Shown in pieces: positions 36,067-46,865 of a stretch of 64,000 bases of DNA. Each line of letters starts with the position of its first letter. Position 1 is the first letter of the stretch. Both the position numbers and the translations under genes were made by a program. Origin of the DNA: Zygaena filipendulae (taxonomy: Eukaryota; Arthropoda; Insecta; Lepidoptera; Zygaenidae); NCBI GenBank assembly GCA_907165275.2, contig OU015651.1:11740501-11804500 (forward strand). The letters are read 5' to 3'. The notes under the pieces are model-generated. The model saw nothing but the letters and a program-made list of their open reading frames with translations. It made no database searches and was not told where the DNA came from.

Positions 36067-37408
36067 CTAGCTGTTCCCTGCGGTTTCACCCGCGTTATTT
36101 CCAGAGATCCCACGGTTATTCTGAGATAAAAGTACTTAGGTACTACCCTATATTTTTTCTGTACCTACCTTTGACAAATTCGAAATTCTAGTAAGGATTC
36201 CGGGATAAAAAGTAGCCTATTCTATATAGCTAGTTCTCTGTACCTACACCCCTGACAACGCGACGTGTAGATATGCAAAATTTCGTGGTAATCAGTTGAG
36301 CCGTTTAGCCGTAACAGCGTAACAAACGAACAAACAAACTCACTTTCGCATTTATAATTTTATATTATAGGGGAGACTGGGTACGGTTGTAACAATTTTG
36401 CTTTGAGCTTTCATATCTCCTTTGCTTATAGGGCGATTTAGATGCTTGATACACCAAATGAAAGTTTGTTTTTTGGCCTAACATTATCGAAGAATTTAAG
36501 TCCCTATTTGTTGTTCTTTTCTTATAGCAAATGTTTAAAAAAAAGATGTATCATTGTTACAAACGTCCCCATGCCAGGGTCGGTTGTAACAGTGGTAGGT
36601 GTCGGTTGTAACAGGAAGGAATTGAACAAAAATACACAGTAATTTAAATCAAATTAAAATTTTTATTCATTATTATTTTAATCAGCCTTTTTGTAGGAAC
36701 TTTGACATTAATTGAGATAGGTTGGTCAAAATTAACATTATTAAAATCATTTAACCATATTAAACTTAGTGAGCTCTTTTACTCAAAATAGAAACAAATT
36801 TTAAATATCTTCTAATTGATTTCATGCTTGTTTGCCGCTACACGAAGCGAAGCTCCTGCTTTTACATCTGCGTACGCCTCTTTATATTGAGAAATATCTT
36901 TATTTCCTCTTTCCGTCTTTCGGAGGCGTTTTCGTGGCATCTGAAACAAACAAATAAAGCTAGTAAGTTACAAAGTTACTGTTACAACCGACCCCAGAAG
37001 AATTGTTACAACCGTCCCCAACCCCTTTTGCAACATAAAATAAGTTATAGCTTCGAATGCAATTAACATACAGAGTAGCAAAGTATATCTAAATATCGTG
37101 TAAAGACCCACTATTCAGCTTTTTAGACACACATAGCCGTAACAATCATAACAAATGAGCAATCACAAAAATAAAGACATGTTTATTACTTACTTTGGGT
37201 TCGTGATTTTCGATAATGCCTCCTGCACGCGTGGTTCGTCCGCGGAGCACGGACTGACACTTGCTGACACTGTGAGCCGTGTGTTAAAACAAAAGTCGCG
37301 TCGTTTTCCCCTTGGACCCTTCACCCTCCAGCTTATAACTTTGGAGATACTCGCAGTGTTACAACCGTAACTTGTTACAAACGTACCCAGTTTCCCCTAC
37401 TAAGGATT
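36067..37408 (-). mobile_element. Helitron-like element interrupted by a pogo-like element
   Basis: The left part runs from CTAGCTGTTCCCTGCGG to ATTTATAATTTTATATTATA at 36369. The remaining 5'-terminal bases (TACTAAGGAT) resume at 37397, after the inserted 1,027-bp element. The left part also carries a duplicated GGATTCCGGGATAAAAAGTA block. Confidence 0.7.
36370..37396. mobile_element. 1,027-bp pogo-like non-autonomous transposon with GGTTGTAAC motifs
   Basis: The terminal inverted repeats GGGGAGACTGGGTACGGTTG and its near-perfect reverse at the right end are flanked by TA (36368-36369 and 37397-37398). The motif GGTTGTAAC or its complement GTTACAACC/GTTACAAACG occurs about eight times, concentrated near the ends (36383, 36557, 36590, 36604, 36978, 37002, 37359, 37372). 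The GGGG start, TA duplication and subterminal motif clusters resemble the element at 3669-12454. No transposase frame remains. Confidence 0.75.
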
Positions 37409-37409
37409 G

Positions 37410-38674
37410 TTAAATTAGTCACCTACTTACTTTCTTAATTAATAACAATTGTTTAAGATTCCAAGTAAGACGTAACGAAATCATAATGACTGCATAACAT
37501 TTTTCACGAATTTATTTTAAAACGTTTTTGTTTGTGCCTAAGTTCCAAGTTCCGTTTTCGTAACTTCGAAATGAGTGAAATTGTACCCACGAACATCCGC
37601 TTACACACGAGATTATAACCATGACAAAATTGTCCAGTCTGTAGTTCTATCAAGTATAATTCAAACCGATTTATATACAAGCTAAAAAAATCTGCCATTC
37701 CCTATAATAATAATCAATACTCAATTAATATTTGAATTATAAGAAAACTTAAAATGTCTTTTATTTATTTTATATTATTCTTCTTCTTCTACTTCATCCT
37801 TTTATTTCCTTTTCCTCTTCCTTTTTACCTTATCCTTTTACTTATTTTGTACATATAAAATTACAATATATATACGTATAACAATATCATATGACAATAT
37901 CAGTTCTAACTAAATAAGTTATAGAATATAGGTATGTATATGTATAATATGTCTTAACAAAAATAATTGTTGGATATTGTTATTGTATAAATAAGAGAAC
38001 GGAATTAATTGTATTTTTATTTTAAATCTAATTTGTAAATATTATTATAGTGCTATAACCAGAGAATAATAAGGAAAACTCTGAAACAAAAGTTCAGAAA
38101 GTATTTCTACAATATTCCTAGGTCCCGAATCCCGATTCGATTTGACCATTTAGATTTTAGACCAAAGAATAGAAACTAATAATTTGGTTTCTCTATCTTC
38201 TAAAGAGTTTGGGATTGTGTTACAGGCACGCGTGCTATGAGCAAGCAATATTGTTGGACACAGTGAATTCTAGTGGTAGAATTTATGATATTACCATAAT
38301 TCGCACAATAAACAAGTAAGACTAAATTGTTTTAAATATTTTGATATCTCGTATTTTCATAGAGTTTTCTTTCTGGCGTTATAAACTATACCTACAGGTT
38401 CTAATTAAGGCATTAATGTGTAAAGTGTTTTCGAATATCAAAAGTGTAAATATTAAAAAATTAAGTGTATTTTGTTTATTTGAAAATTATCACTTACCTA
38501 CCTAATTCTAAAACTTAAAATTATTATTAGCCAGGTACCTATTTATATTAAAACATAAATTTAAATACCTATGTACACTCGTAACTTTTTTAAACTACGT
38601 AATAGGTACTACGTACATTGATTAGTGTTAATTGTAATAAAATTGTAGGCACTGCCTAATTTAAATTAATTGCT
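37410..38674. other. intergenic, no gene seen
   Basis: Very AT-rich, with a pyrimidine-rich stretch TTCTTCTTCTTCTACTTC at about 37779-37796. It includes the 3' flank of the minus-strand double-TULIP gene A. Confidence 0.5.
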
Positions 38675-41243
38675 TTAAAAATTGAAAAATTCGTCATCAT
38701 CATATGGGCCCTGCTGCTCTTCGGTGTTATTTAGAAGAGCTGATAGTTTCAAATCATTCTCTTGAATTTGATCCAGCTCAGGCAACTTTTGCATGATGAA
38801 CTCTTCCACATTGATTTTATTTAACTCTTGCTGTACTTTTTCTTTAATAGGCCCTTCTAAGGCATCCATTATTTGATATCTAAGAAGATTGGGCAAAATA
38901 TTGATACAAAATTCAACAGCGTAATCTATTGTTCCGGCGCCATCGAACCGAGCCTGAATGTTACCCACTTCAAGGTCCAAACCTCTGAATTCAGGTCGTT
39001 TTCTGGTATCCAGTGGTTGTCCTAAAATGAACCGTCCACTGATATACTCAACTGAGAACGAAGCTGTACCAGCTCTAGACACTAAACCGTTAATAGCAGA
39101 GATCTCCCATTGCGTTAAACCTTCAAGTTTTTGTGTGCCTATCTCAAAATCAGCGATAGCCGTATTGTTTTCCATTTTAAGAGAAATGTTGCCAACACGA
39201 TGAAAAGATGATATACCCATTATCCAAGTGTTTGACAGCGTAACGGTGAACATACCCACGGTTGTGTTATAGTCTTTAACTTTATATGGATCTATGTTCA
39301 TATCACGAACTTTTTTTCTGGCATCGGCAATCACCATGTCCAAAGGGGATACCGAGTTAGGAAACTGCATGTCGCCTGCCACTTTATCTAACTCTTTGTT
39401 GATTTCAGTTCTTGCACTGGCGTAAGCTTCTGTCAAGATATGAGGTTTAATGGAATCAAAAACGAATGTGCTCACTGAATTAACAAATCCTTGTATAAAG
39501 TTGCCCAAGAGACCAAGGTTTTCGAAATTCATATTGATGGAGTTAGGAGTGATGTCGACGTTGATGTCCTGTGCTCTCAGTTTCCCGTCACGCTCCACTC
39601 CGATGTTCGCTCGCGCCTTCAGTGTGACACCAGTAACGTCTACCGTGAAAGGGCCTTGTGCTCTGTTCAACCACGTTATCAAAGAATAGTTGCCTCGTGC
39701 TTGCAGTTTGCCTATAGACATGATTGCCTGTACCTGATGACAAAAAAAAACAAACTTGTGATATCAACACCAGCTTAAAGTTACTTATTAGCTTCTTTTT
39801 ATAATGTAGGCGAGTACTAAGAAGAATTTTTGGAAATCCAAAGAAAACCGGTAAAGAAAACAATTTGGGAGAAGAAGAAGTGGAAAATAACACATATAAC
39901 ATAATAGAATCAAAGGATAAAATTAACATTGTGATTTGTTCTTCTTTGTTTGTCTGAACTTCTTTGTTGTAGTTGTGACTTGTGTTGAGTTGAATGAAGA
40001 ATTAAGGTATATTAATTTTTAAAGATAAAAAAAAGCAATAGAGTTTAAAATTATATCAGCTGTTCCCCGCGGTTTCATCCGCGTTAATTTCAGAGATCCC
40101 ACGGCGGTCTCGGGATAAAATTACCCTATACCGTTTTCTGTATCCCTGACAACGTTTAGTACGTAAAATTTTAATGCAGTTTATATCAGAGTTTCGGGGT
40201 AATTCCGGAATAAAAAGTACTCTATGTTTCTTGTATGTACTCTTGAAAATGTGTCAGTATGCGAAATTTCATGACGTCCGATTGAGCCGTTGGGGCGCGT
40301 CAAGCGTCAAACAAAGAAATAAACTCACTTCCGCATTTATTTAGTAAGGGTTATGAAGTAATGAATAAATAAATTACAAATTTCCCTTGAGATACCTACG
40401 TCTTACAGGCATAGGGCTGGCTGTCATGGGCATATTAGGTAAATAGGTACATGTTTTAAACTGCGTAACGTCATAATATTATGATCGCCGAAGATGTCTT
40501 CACTTTATTTTGCTTCATTTTATTTTATTAAATTTTCAATTATTCAACATATTCCGTGTATTGGTGTATGCTTAAAGTACTAACCTCCATTTTTTCAATT
40601 TCCACATTCACGTAAAGAATTCTGAACCTGCTAATGCCATAAACGGCAGTATTTCTGAAATTCATAGTGCCAATGGGCAGGGATTGTTTCATGTCTGGCA
40701 CAGGGTAAGGATCGGGGATAGTGGCTCCTGGCATCCCTATGGGATCGGGCTCCTTAAAATGATCCAGGATTAGTAAGATCTGTTCACTCATCTTCTTCTC
40801 ACCTTCGGCGAGCAAAGCATTTGTGTTTCCATTTTCATCTGGAATTTAAAATATAAAATCACATAAGTACCTACTTCATTGTTGTTTCTGTAGCTTCTTT
40901 AATGTATCTTGTTGGTAAACAAAACTACCTAGTCTTTATTGCAATGTTTTTGTCAAGTAATAATAATACCTAAGTTTTTGTGGATTATTATCGAAATCTA
41001 TTGAGACCATCTCGTAAAATCCGGGGGAAGAGTAAAAAAAAACATCTATAAAAAATTAGATTCGGTTTAGGTTATGTAGATAAGTTTCTACCAATACTAA
41101 TATGATTATCTTCCTTGTAATATTAACAAAATTAGGCGTAGAAAATGAGTTTTCAATAGCCTAAATTTACCTTGGGCGAGTCCTGAACTGGTAATGAGTA
41201 AAGTGTATATTGACACAAAAATAACAACTCGTCGAGTCCACAT
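38675..41243 (-). CDS. secreted double-TULIP (group-7-allergen-like) protein A, 459 aa
   Basis: Three exons on the minus strand: 41243-41171 (MWTRRVVIFVSIYTLLITSS leader), 40838-40585 and 39727-38675 (TAA). All have gt/ag borders with matching phases (1, 0). The protein appears to be an internal duplication. The first half (about 28-240) begins KKMSEQILLILDHFKEPDPI and has NTAVYGISRFRI. The second (about 245-430) has DARKKVRDMNIDPYKVKDYN and NTWIMGISSFHRVGNISLKM. This helix, DPxxxxD, GIS(S/R)F order resembles the mite group-7 allergen family of the TULIP fold, which binds lipids. The tail is acidic (YDDDEFFNF). Family assignment is by motif memory. A tandem paralogue follows at 46866-49054. 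The molecular ligand is unknown. Confidence 0.85.
40057..40350 (-). mobile_element. Helitron-like element
   Basis: It starts CAGCTGTTCCCCGCGG, so the CTAG end is eroded. It carries two hairpin-type modules and ends CATTTATTTAGTAAGGG. It lies in intron 2 of the double-TULIP gene A. Confidence 0.75.
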
Positions 41244-41517
41244 TGCTCGTTCCTTTGTCGTAGTATGTACATGTACTAACTTATTTACTCAATGAATGTT
41301 GCTCGGTCTCACTCACTTGTTCCTGTATAGTGTATGGGGTCACAGTTTATCTCGTTGACAGTAGCACGTCATTTCGCTTTAATTCGTTATCGGGGACTTC
41401 GATTGTGTTATATTAAAAGTGTGGACTGTGGAAGTAATATAAATTTTTTTCGCTTCTTGCTTTTGCTCTTGAATTTGAATTATTTTGCATTATGATTCTC
41501 GTAATAATATGTAGGTA

Positions 41518-41729
41518 CTAGTTGTGCCCCGCAGTCTCACCCGCGTTGATTTCAGAGTTCCCGCGGGAATTCCGGGATAAAAAGTACCCTATGTGTTAAT
41601 CTGATGTATAAGCTATATTATTGTAACGTTTCATTTAAATCCATCCAGTAGTTTTTGCGTGAAAGAGTAACAAACATCCATCCATCCATACATTCTTACA
41701 AACTTTCGCGTTTATCATATTAGTAGGAA
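41518..41729 (-). mobile_element. Helitron-like element
   Basis: CTAGTTGTGCCCCGCAG start, CCCGCGGGAATTCCGGG block, then TTTTTGCGTGAAAGAGTAAC and CATATTAGTAGGA at the end. It is upstream of double-TULIP gene A. Confidence 0.75.
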
Positions 41730-42117
41730 GTAGGATAGTAGGATATTATGTCGTAGAATAATTTGATAAATCGAATTTTCGGAAAAACACTAGGGATTTT
41801 GCAAAAACGCGGATAATTAGACATTGGCTATGATATTTCTCAACCAAGCAACGAAGTCAATGAAATTGGTTAGGTTAAGGTTTGTAGAAGAAGAAGAATA
41901 GAAGAAAAAAACAATATGATGATTGACCATTTTTTCCTAGCGCTTGTCTAATTATTAGGTATCCTTGTTTTCGCAACATCCCTAGATTTTTGGCGAAAAC
42001 TTGGTTCACCTAATTATCTTATGACATACCTATTATGGGTATTAGAGCCTTAAGGTTTCTTCGATTTGACGATCAATAAAGAATCGCGCCTATGAATATG
42101 TGCGTATGACGATAAAT

Positions 42118-42352
42118 GGACGCAGATAAGCAATAACATGTTAACCCACAATATTAAGTTATTGATTCAAAACGCTTTATTGACAGTTATAGAGCGTTTT
42201 TTACTTATGTATTTACCTTATTACATTGTTTAAATACCAAAAAACATTTAAACATAAAAAAATGCTGAAACAAAATGACGATATGATTTTAAAACACGAT
42301 TTATTCGAAATTTCTCCAATGTGGGTTAACACACTATTGCTTATCTATGTCC
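42118..42352. mobile_element. 235-bp MITE, GGAC..GTCC family, copy 2
   Basis: It starts GGACGCAGATAAGCAATAAC and ends ATTGCTTATCTATGTCC. It is flanked by AAAT on both sides (42114-42117 and 42353-42356). It is the same length as, and in opposite orientation to, the copy at 24675-24909. The target duplications differ, so the two are independent insertions. Confidence 0.85.
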
Positions 42353-42359
42353 AAATGAT

Positions 42360-43135
42360 AATTCGCCTACTGCATGCAGTTCAATTTGCGATCGAGTTCG
42401 ATACAGCAAATTATGATAAATAGTGACATCTTAATCGTATAGGATATATTATATTATGTAACTATTTACAATCGTTTCGGTATCAGGTTCAACTTCATAG
42501 TAGGTATAATTTTAAGATGACATTTGCATGCCGGCAATGGCAGCACTTTGCATACATTTAAAATTACACCATTTTTACGTGCCTACCTACCATATTCTTG
42601 CAAATAAATGAACAAAATTGAAATGAATTGATTCAAATTTAATTCTAGTATAATAATCGTTAGTAAAAAAATACGCAGAAATACATTTACCTATCTAATT
42701 TGAAATCCTGAAAAGTATATATCATGGAATAGAAAATGAGCTCTTGCCTCAGTCCCAAAATTGGGGGCGTTAGGTACTCTGATTGTCTATATACTTATCT
42801 ATCTAAAACATATAAAAAATATTAAAAAAACTTTTGTTGTTCCCGTGGTTCAGACAAAGTTTCAACTATTTCTTACAGTAGGCAGTTGCGTACTTCATAA
42901 AAGAAAGCCTCATGCCAAATTTCAAGTATAGGTATCTAGATCTAGCGGTTTGCGGCGTTGATAAATCAGTCAGTCAGTTAAGTCGTAGGTACATAATTAT
43001 AAGTATGTAGGTACTAGCAGTTTCTCTTGCGGTTTCAGTTCATCTACAAAAAACCGGCCAAGCGCGTGTCGGACTTCGCACATTTAGGGTTCCGTACCAA
43101 ATGTAGAATATCAGAGCCGTCACAGGCACACAGCA
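42360..43135. other. intergenic, no gene seen
   Basis: AT-rich. At 43049-43095 a piece of the dispersed lepidopteran repeat with CCGGCCAAGCGCGTGTCGGA and GGGTTCCGTACC is present (compare 59185-59600). Otherwise nothing is recognised. Confidence 0.5.
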
Positions 43136-43597
43136 AAGCATTACGTAGATGTGGCCAACATTTTAACGCGTTAACGGATTAACGGATTAACGGGTTAACG
43201 GATTAGCTCGGGTGTCGGTTTTTTTGACACATCAAAGGGTTTTAGCGCATTATTTAGCGCACTAAGCGGTGTTGGCTACATTAACGCCTTCTCATTCTGC
43301 GTGGCGCACGCGCAGAGCAAGACCGTATTTACTTTGTTTTGGCGGGAACAATAAAAATACGACATTTGATTGGTCTAAAATTACAGCTGCGTCTACCGCC
43401 ATTGCAAAAAAACAGCTGTTTGAAGCTTGAAGCTGTTTGAAGATTTTGTGTTAACGCGTTATTTCACTACAAATTAACGCTTAACGGCACGTTACAAACT
43501 AAAATGTAGCCAACACGTATTTTAATGACATAATGAAAGCGTAGTTAGACATTAACATCAACGTTAACGTTAACGCAGGTGGAGCAGTAGCATTATG
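43136..43597. mobile_element. TTAACG-rich MITE, longer copy
   Basis: Starts GCATTACGTAGATGTGGCC and ends CAGGTGGAGCAGTAGCATTA. Both blocks recur at 55750-55917. Between them are runs of TTAACG/GGATTAAC units (43160-43205 and 43550-43575). It seems to lack its own left terminus. Confidence 0.55.
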
Positions 43598-44042
43598 GAT
43601 ATAACCATTAATTCCACTAAATAGTTGAAAATGATTCATTTACAGAACTAAGCACCACATTTGGTTTATTTCTATGTATTTATGTATAGATAAATGACTA
43701 AAACCAATTTGCTTTACAATTTGGTGTTAACTAGTGTTTGCAGATGATTAACAAAATTTGGTTGTGTAGGTAGGTACTCGTAGATATATGTGTACTTAGT
43801 TCAACTTTAAATAGTGGTAATAACCTTGGTGCGTATTCCTTTGTACATGTTATTTTTAAAATATCGCACTTACTATGCATAAGGATTAAAGTGCACAGTC
43901 GAAGTATTTATCTCAGATTATCTCACGAATAATAATTTTAAATTCCACTGTAAATGCGTCACACCTGTGTTGTTGTGAATCAGTCAAATATTTACGTTTA
44001 GATAAATAACTATAATATTAATTAAGCATTTCATATAATATA

Positions 44043-44538
44043 CAGTGTGAGTCTGGATAAAGTGTACAAATGAAAATGAGGGATACTATGTTCAATTTTA
44101 TCGACGAAAAAAATAATAAAAAAATTAAAAATTTTTTTTTTAATTTTTGACGATTTTTTTAAAATTTTGGTTCGCGTTAGGGTTCCCCTCGTAAACAAAA
44201 CACTATAACTTTTAAAATAAACGGTAGATTGTCAAGATAAAAACTGAATTATGATCAGAGCTTATGGGGCCTCTTAATAAAATCAAAAATTTTAATCAAA
44301 ATTATTTACAATTCAAAATAATGGCGTTTATTTAACAAACAAAAGTATTTTTTTGCACAGTTTTTTCAGTAATTTTAAAATTGCTTAATAAAATGTGGTA
44401 TTAACATACATTTTTTAAGGCTTACAATTATTCTACATCATACTAGCTTTCAAATGGTAAAAATTTTACGTTTATAACTTAATCACAACATTTTTTATGA
44501 AGTGTCAAAGAAGGCCTTCAAAGTATGGTATTTAATGA
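44043..44538. repeat. left terminal inverted repeat of the DD41D transposon
   Basis: Matches the reverse complement of 46138-46640, perfectly over long stretches and with indels in A/T runs. The inner border fades around GGTATTTA. Confidence 0.8.
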
Positions 44539-44638
44539 ACAAAGGCGCGGTGAATGTTTAGGGTACATTTTATTGCATTTCAGGTAAAAAAGTTTTGTAA
44601 CTGCACGTGGGCTTAAGTTTAGGGGTACGGGAAGAGAC

Positions 44639-44848
44639 CAGTGTTGCCGTTTTAGCTACTTTGTAGCTAGATCTAGCGGATTTTGAACGTATTTAGCTAC
44701 TTGAATTGATCATGGTTTCATACATTTTAGCTACTTATTATTACTTAATGCTCCATACATTTAGCTACATTTCAGCACAAAATTACATAAACTGGCAACT
44801 TTTACGACAGATTTAGCTACTTTAATACCAACTGAGACGGCAACACTG
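44639..44848. mobile_element. 210-bp hAT-type MITE nested in the DD41D transposon
   Basis: The ends CAGTGTTGCCG and CGGCAACACTG are perfect inverted repeats of the hAT type. GAAGAGAC is duplicated exactly on both sides (44631-44638 and 44849-44856), the 8-bp target size of hAT elements. The interior repeats TTTAGCTAC several times. It lies in the 5' untranslated part of the transposase gene. Confidence 0.9.
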
Positions 44849-44957
44849 GAAGAGACAAACAAAGACAGTCGCTCCGAATTACTCGCCGCTGCTACACGTT
44901 TCGTCATTACTCTCGTTAACCAACTTCTCTAGTTCATTCTCTAGTGTTTTGGAGATA

Positions 44958-46055
44958 ATGCCGCGTTTAACTGAATTCCCGCCGGCACACATCGCTGATA
45001 TTGAGTTTTATTATGGAATGGCACGAGGTAGAGCCAGAGCCGCTCACACTGCTTACGTAGCTGCGTTTCCTAACAGGCGACCGGTGCCATCTGCTCGGAA
45101 CTTCCAAGAAGTCCACCGAAGATTATGTATTGTTGGACTTGGATCAAATGCCAGAGACCGCCGCGAGTCTGAAGTGATTATTGATGTGTCTGTCGAACAA
45201 GCAGTACTGAGGGATTTGTTTGCTGATCCAACCATTAGCACCAGACGTCTAGCTTTGAGACATGGAATATCGCAAAAATCAGCGTGGCGTATTTTAAAAA
45301 AAGAAGGTCTGCATCCTTATCATTATCAGAGGGTGCAGCACTTACATGAAGAGGTAGACTGCCGTCCAAGATGCGTTATGTCAACATGGATTCTGTCAAA
45401 AACTAGACAAAACCCAAACTTTCCAAAAAAAATTTTATGGATGGACGAGTCAACATTTACAAGGGATGGTATAACCAACTGCAGAAATTTGCATAAGTGG
45501 TGCCCTAAAGGTGAAAACCCAAAGTTGAAAAGATCTTCAACGTTCCAAGTGAGATATTCAGTAAATGTTTGGGCTGGTCTCATTGACGACATTTTGCTTG
45601 GACCAATAATACTGCCGGGAACATTAACTGGTGAAAGGTTTTTAACGCTTTTACGCGAAGAACTACCTGAATTGCTGGCAGATGTCCCACTGGCTTTGCG
45701 CCGAAGAATGTACCTACAAATGGATGGATGTCCTGCTCATTATGCAAGTAATGTAAGATCATTTTTAAATGAAATTTATCCGAACCATTGGATTGGCCGG
45801 CAAGGACCTGTGGGGTGGCCTGCGCGTTCACCTGATATGACGCCCCTCGACTACTTTTTATGGGGTACAATGAAACAACGCGTCTACAATTCCCCAATCA
45901 ACAGTGAAGCCGATTTACAAGATCGCATAATTAATTGTGCACATGATTTAAAAAATGATCGCGAGATGATAAGAAGAGCGACACAACAAATCGTTCTTCG
46001 CGCTACTATGTGTCTGCAAACAAGAGGTGGACATTTTGAGCATTTAATGCAATAA
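44958..46055 (+). CDS. DD41D transposase of the Tc1/mariner superfamily, 365 aa
   Basis: This intact frame encodes the enzyme that would cut and paste the surrounding element at TA sites. The start is taken at ATG 44958 (MPRLTEFPPAHIADIEFYYG); the upstream TTG codon in frame is not needed. Residues about 7-62 form a DUF4817-like helix-turn-helix (YGMARGRARAAHTAY, FPNRRPVPSARNF). A second HTH with TISTRRLALRHGISQKSAWR follows (about 91-115). The DDE/D domain has Asp163 in WMDEST, Asp256 in MDGCPAHY and Asp298 in SPDMTPLDYFLWG. The 41 residues between the last two give DD41D, a spacing reported for some Tc1/mariner groups such as rosa/Visitor (from memory). Full-length and without stops, so it may be active. 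The base composition is GC-richer than the arms. Confidence 0.92.
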   Translation: MPRLTEFPPAHIADIEFYYGMARGRARAAHTAYVAAFPNRRPVPSARNFQEVHRRLCIVGLGSNARDRRESEVIIDVSVEQAVLRDLFADPTISTRRLALRHGISQKSAWRILKKEGLHPYHYQRVQHLHEEVDCRPRCVMSTWILSKTRQNPNFPKKILWMDESTFTRDGITNCRNLHKWCPKGENPKLKRSSTFQVRYSVNVWAGLIDDILLGPIILPGTLTGERFLTLLREELPELLADVPLALRRRMYLQMDGCPAHYASNVRSFLNEIYPNHWIGRQGPVGWPARSPDMTPLDYFLWGTMKQRVYNSPINSEADLQDRIINCAHDLKNDREMIRRATQQIVLRATMCLQTRGGHFEHLMQ

Positions 46056-46137
46056 CTAACCAATAAGTAACCAATTGATTATTAAAAATAAATAATAAAA
46101 GTATTTTGTTTCGCCTCCAAAAAAATATCCACAATAA

Positions 46138-46640
46138 ATGATAAATACCACTTTTGGAGATCCTTTTTTGACAGCTGATAAAAAATGTTGTGATTAAGTT
46201 ATAAACGTAAAATTTTTACCATTTGAAAGCTAGTATGATGTAGAATAATTGTAAGCCTTAAAAAATGTATGTTAATACCACATTTTATTAAGCAATTTTA
46301 AAATAACTGAAAAAACTGTGCAAAAAAATACTTTTGTTTGTTAAATAAACGCCATTATTTTGAATTGTAAATAATTTTGATTAAAAATTTTGATTTTATT
46401 AAGACCCCATAAGCCCCATAAGCTCTGATCATAATTCAGTTTTTATCTTGACAATCTACCGTTTATTTTAAAAGTTATAGTGTTTTGTTTACGAGGGGAA
46501 CCCTAACGCGAACCAAAATTTTAAAAAAATCGTCAAAAATTCAAAAAATTTTTTTTAATTTTTTTATTATTTTTTTCGTCGATAAAATTGAACATAGTAT
46601 CCCTCATTTTCATTTGTACACTTTATCCAGACTCACACTG
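46138..46640. repeat. right terminal inverted repeat of the DD41D transposon
   Basis: Inverted copy of the left arm, ending GACTCACACTG followed by TA. It includes a small direct duplication (CCCCATAAG twice, at about 46405-46422) absent from the left arm. Confidence 0.8.
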
Positions 46641-46865
46641 TATAAAATAACATCAATCAAAGATCTTCATATTAGCATTTAATTCTTGCTTTTGGAAAAA
46701 TAGATTAACTAGTTATATTCCGTACATAAATATAAATAGGTATTTGTAATAAATATAATCAGTAGAATCTTAAAATCTTGATTGTAATTTATGGTAATAG
46801 TATGGAGAAGCTGCTTAAAATGAAAATATGTTTGTAATCAAATTGATGATCATGATCATTAAAAG

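Larger units (their letters stand above)
44043..46640 (+). mobile_element. Tc1/mariner-superfamily transposon with DD41D transposase and ~0.5 kb TIRs
   Basis: The ends CAGTGTGAGTCTGGATAAAG and its reverse complement are flanked by TA (44041-44042 and 46641-46642). The inverted repeats run inward for about 490-500 bp with high identity (left about 44043-44538, right about 46138-46640). One visible change is an extra copy of about 10 bp (GCTTATGGGG) in the right arm. A single intact transposase gene lies between. A 210-bp hAT-type MITE sits between the left arm and the gene. The whole copy looks complete and fairly young. Confidence 0.88.

Noticed and set aside
37155..37370. 71-codon frame at the end of the pogo-like element
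   Set aside because: Not similar to any transposase segment; the element appears to be non-coding.
38958..39778. Plus-strand frames opposite double-TULIP gene A
   Set aside because: Antisense shadows of a well-supported exon.
45053..45897. Minus-strand frames of 62-105 codons
   Set aside because: Shadows of the DD41D transposase gene.
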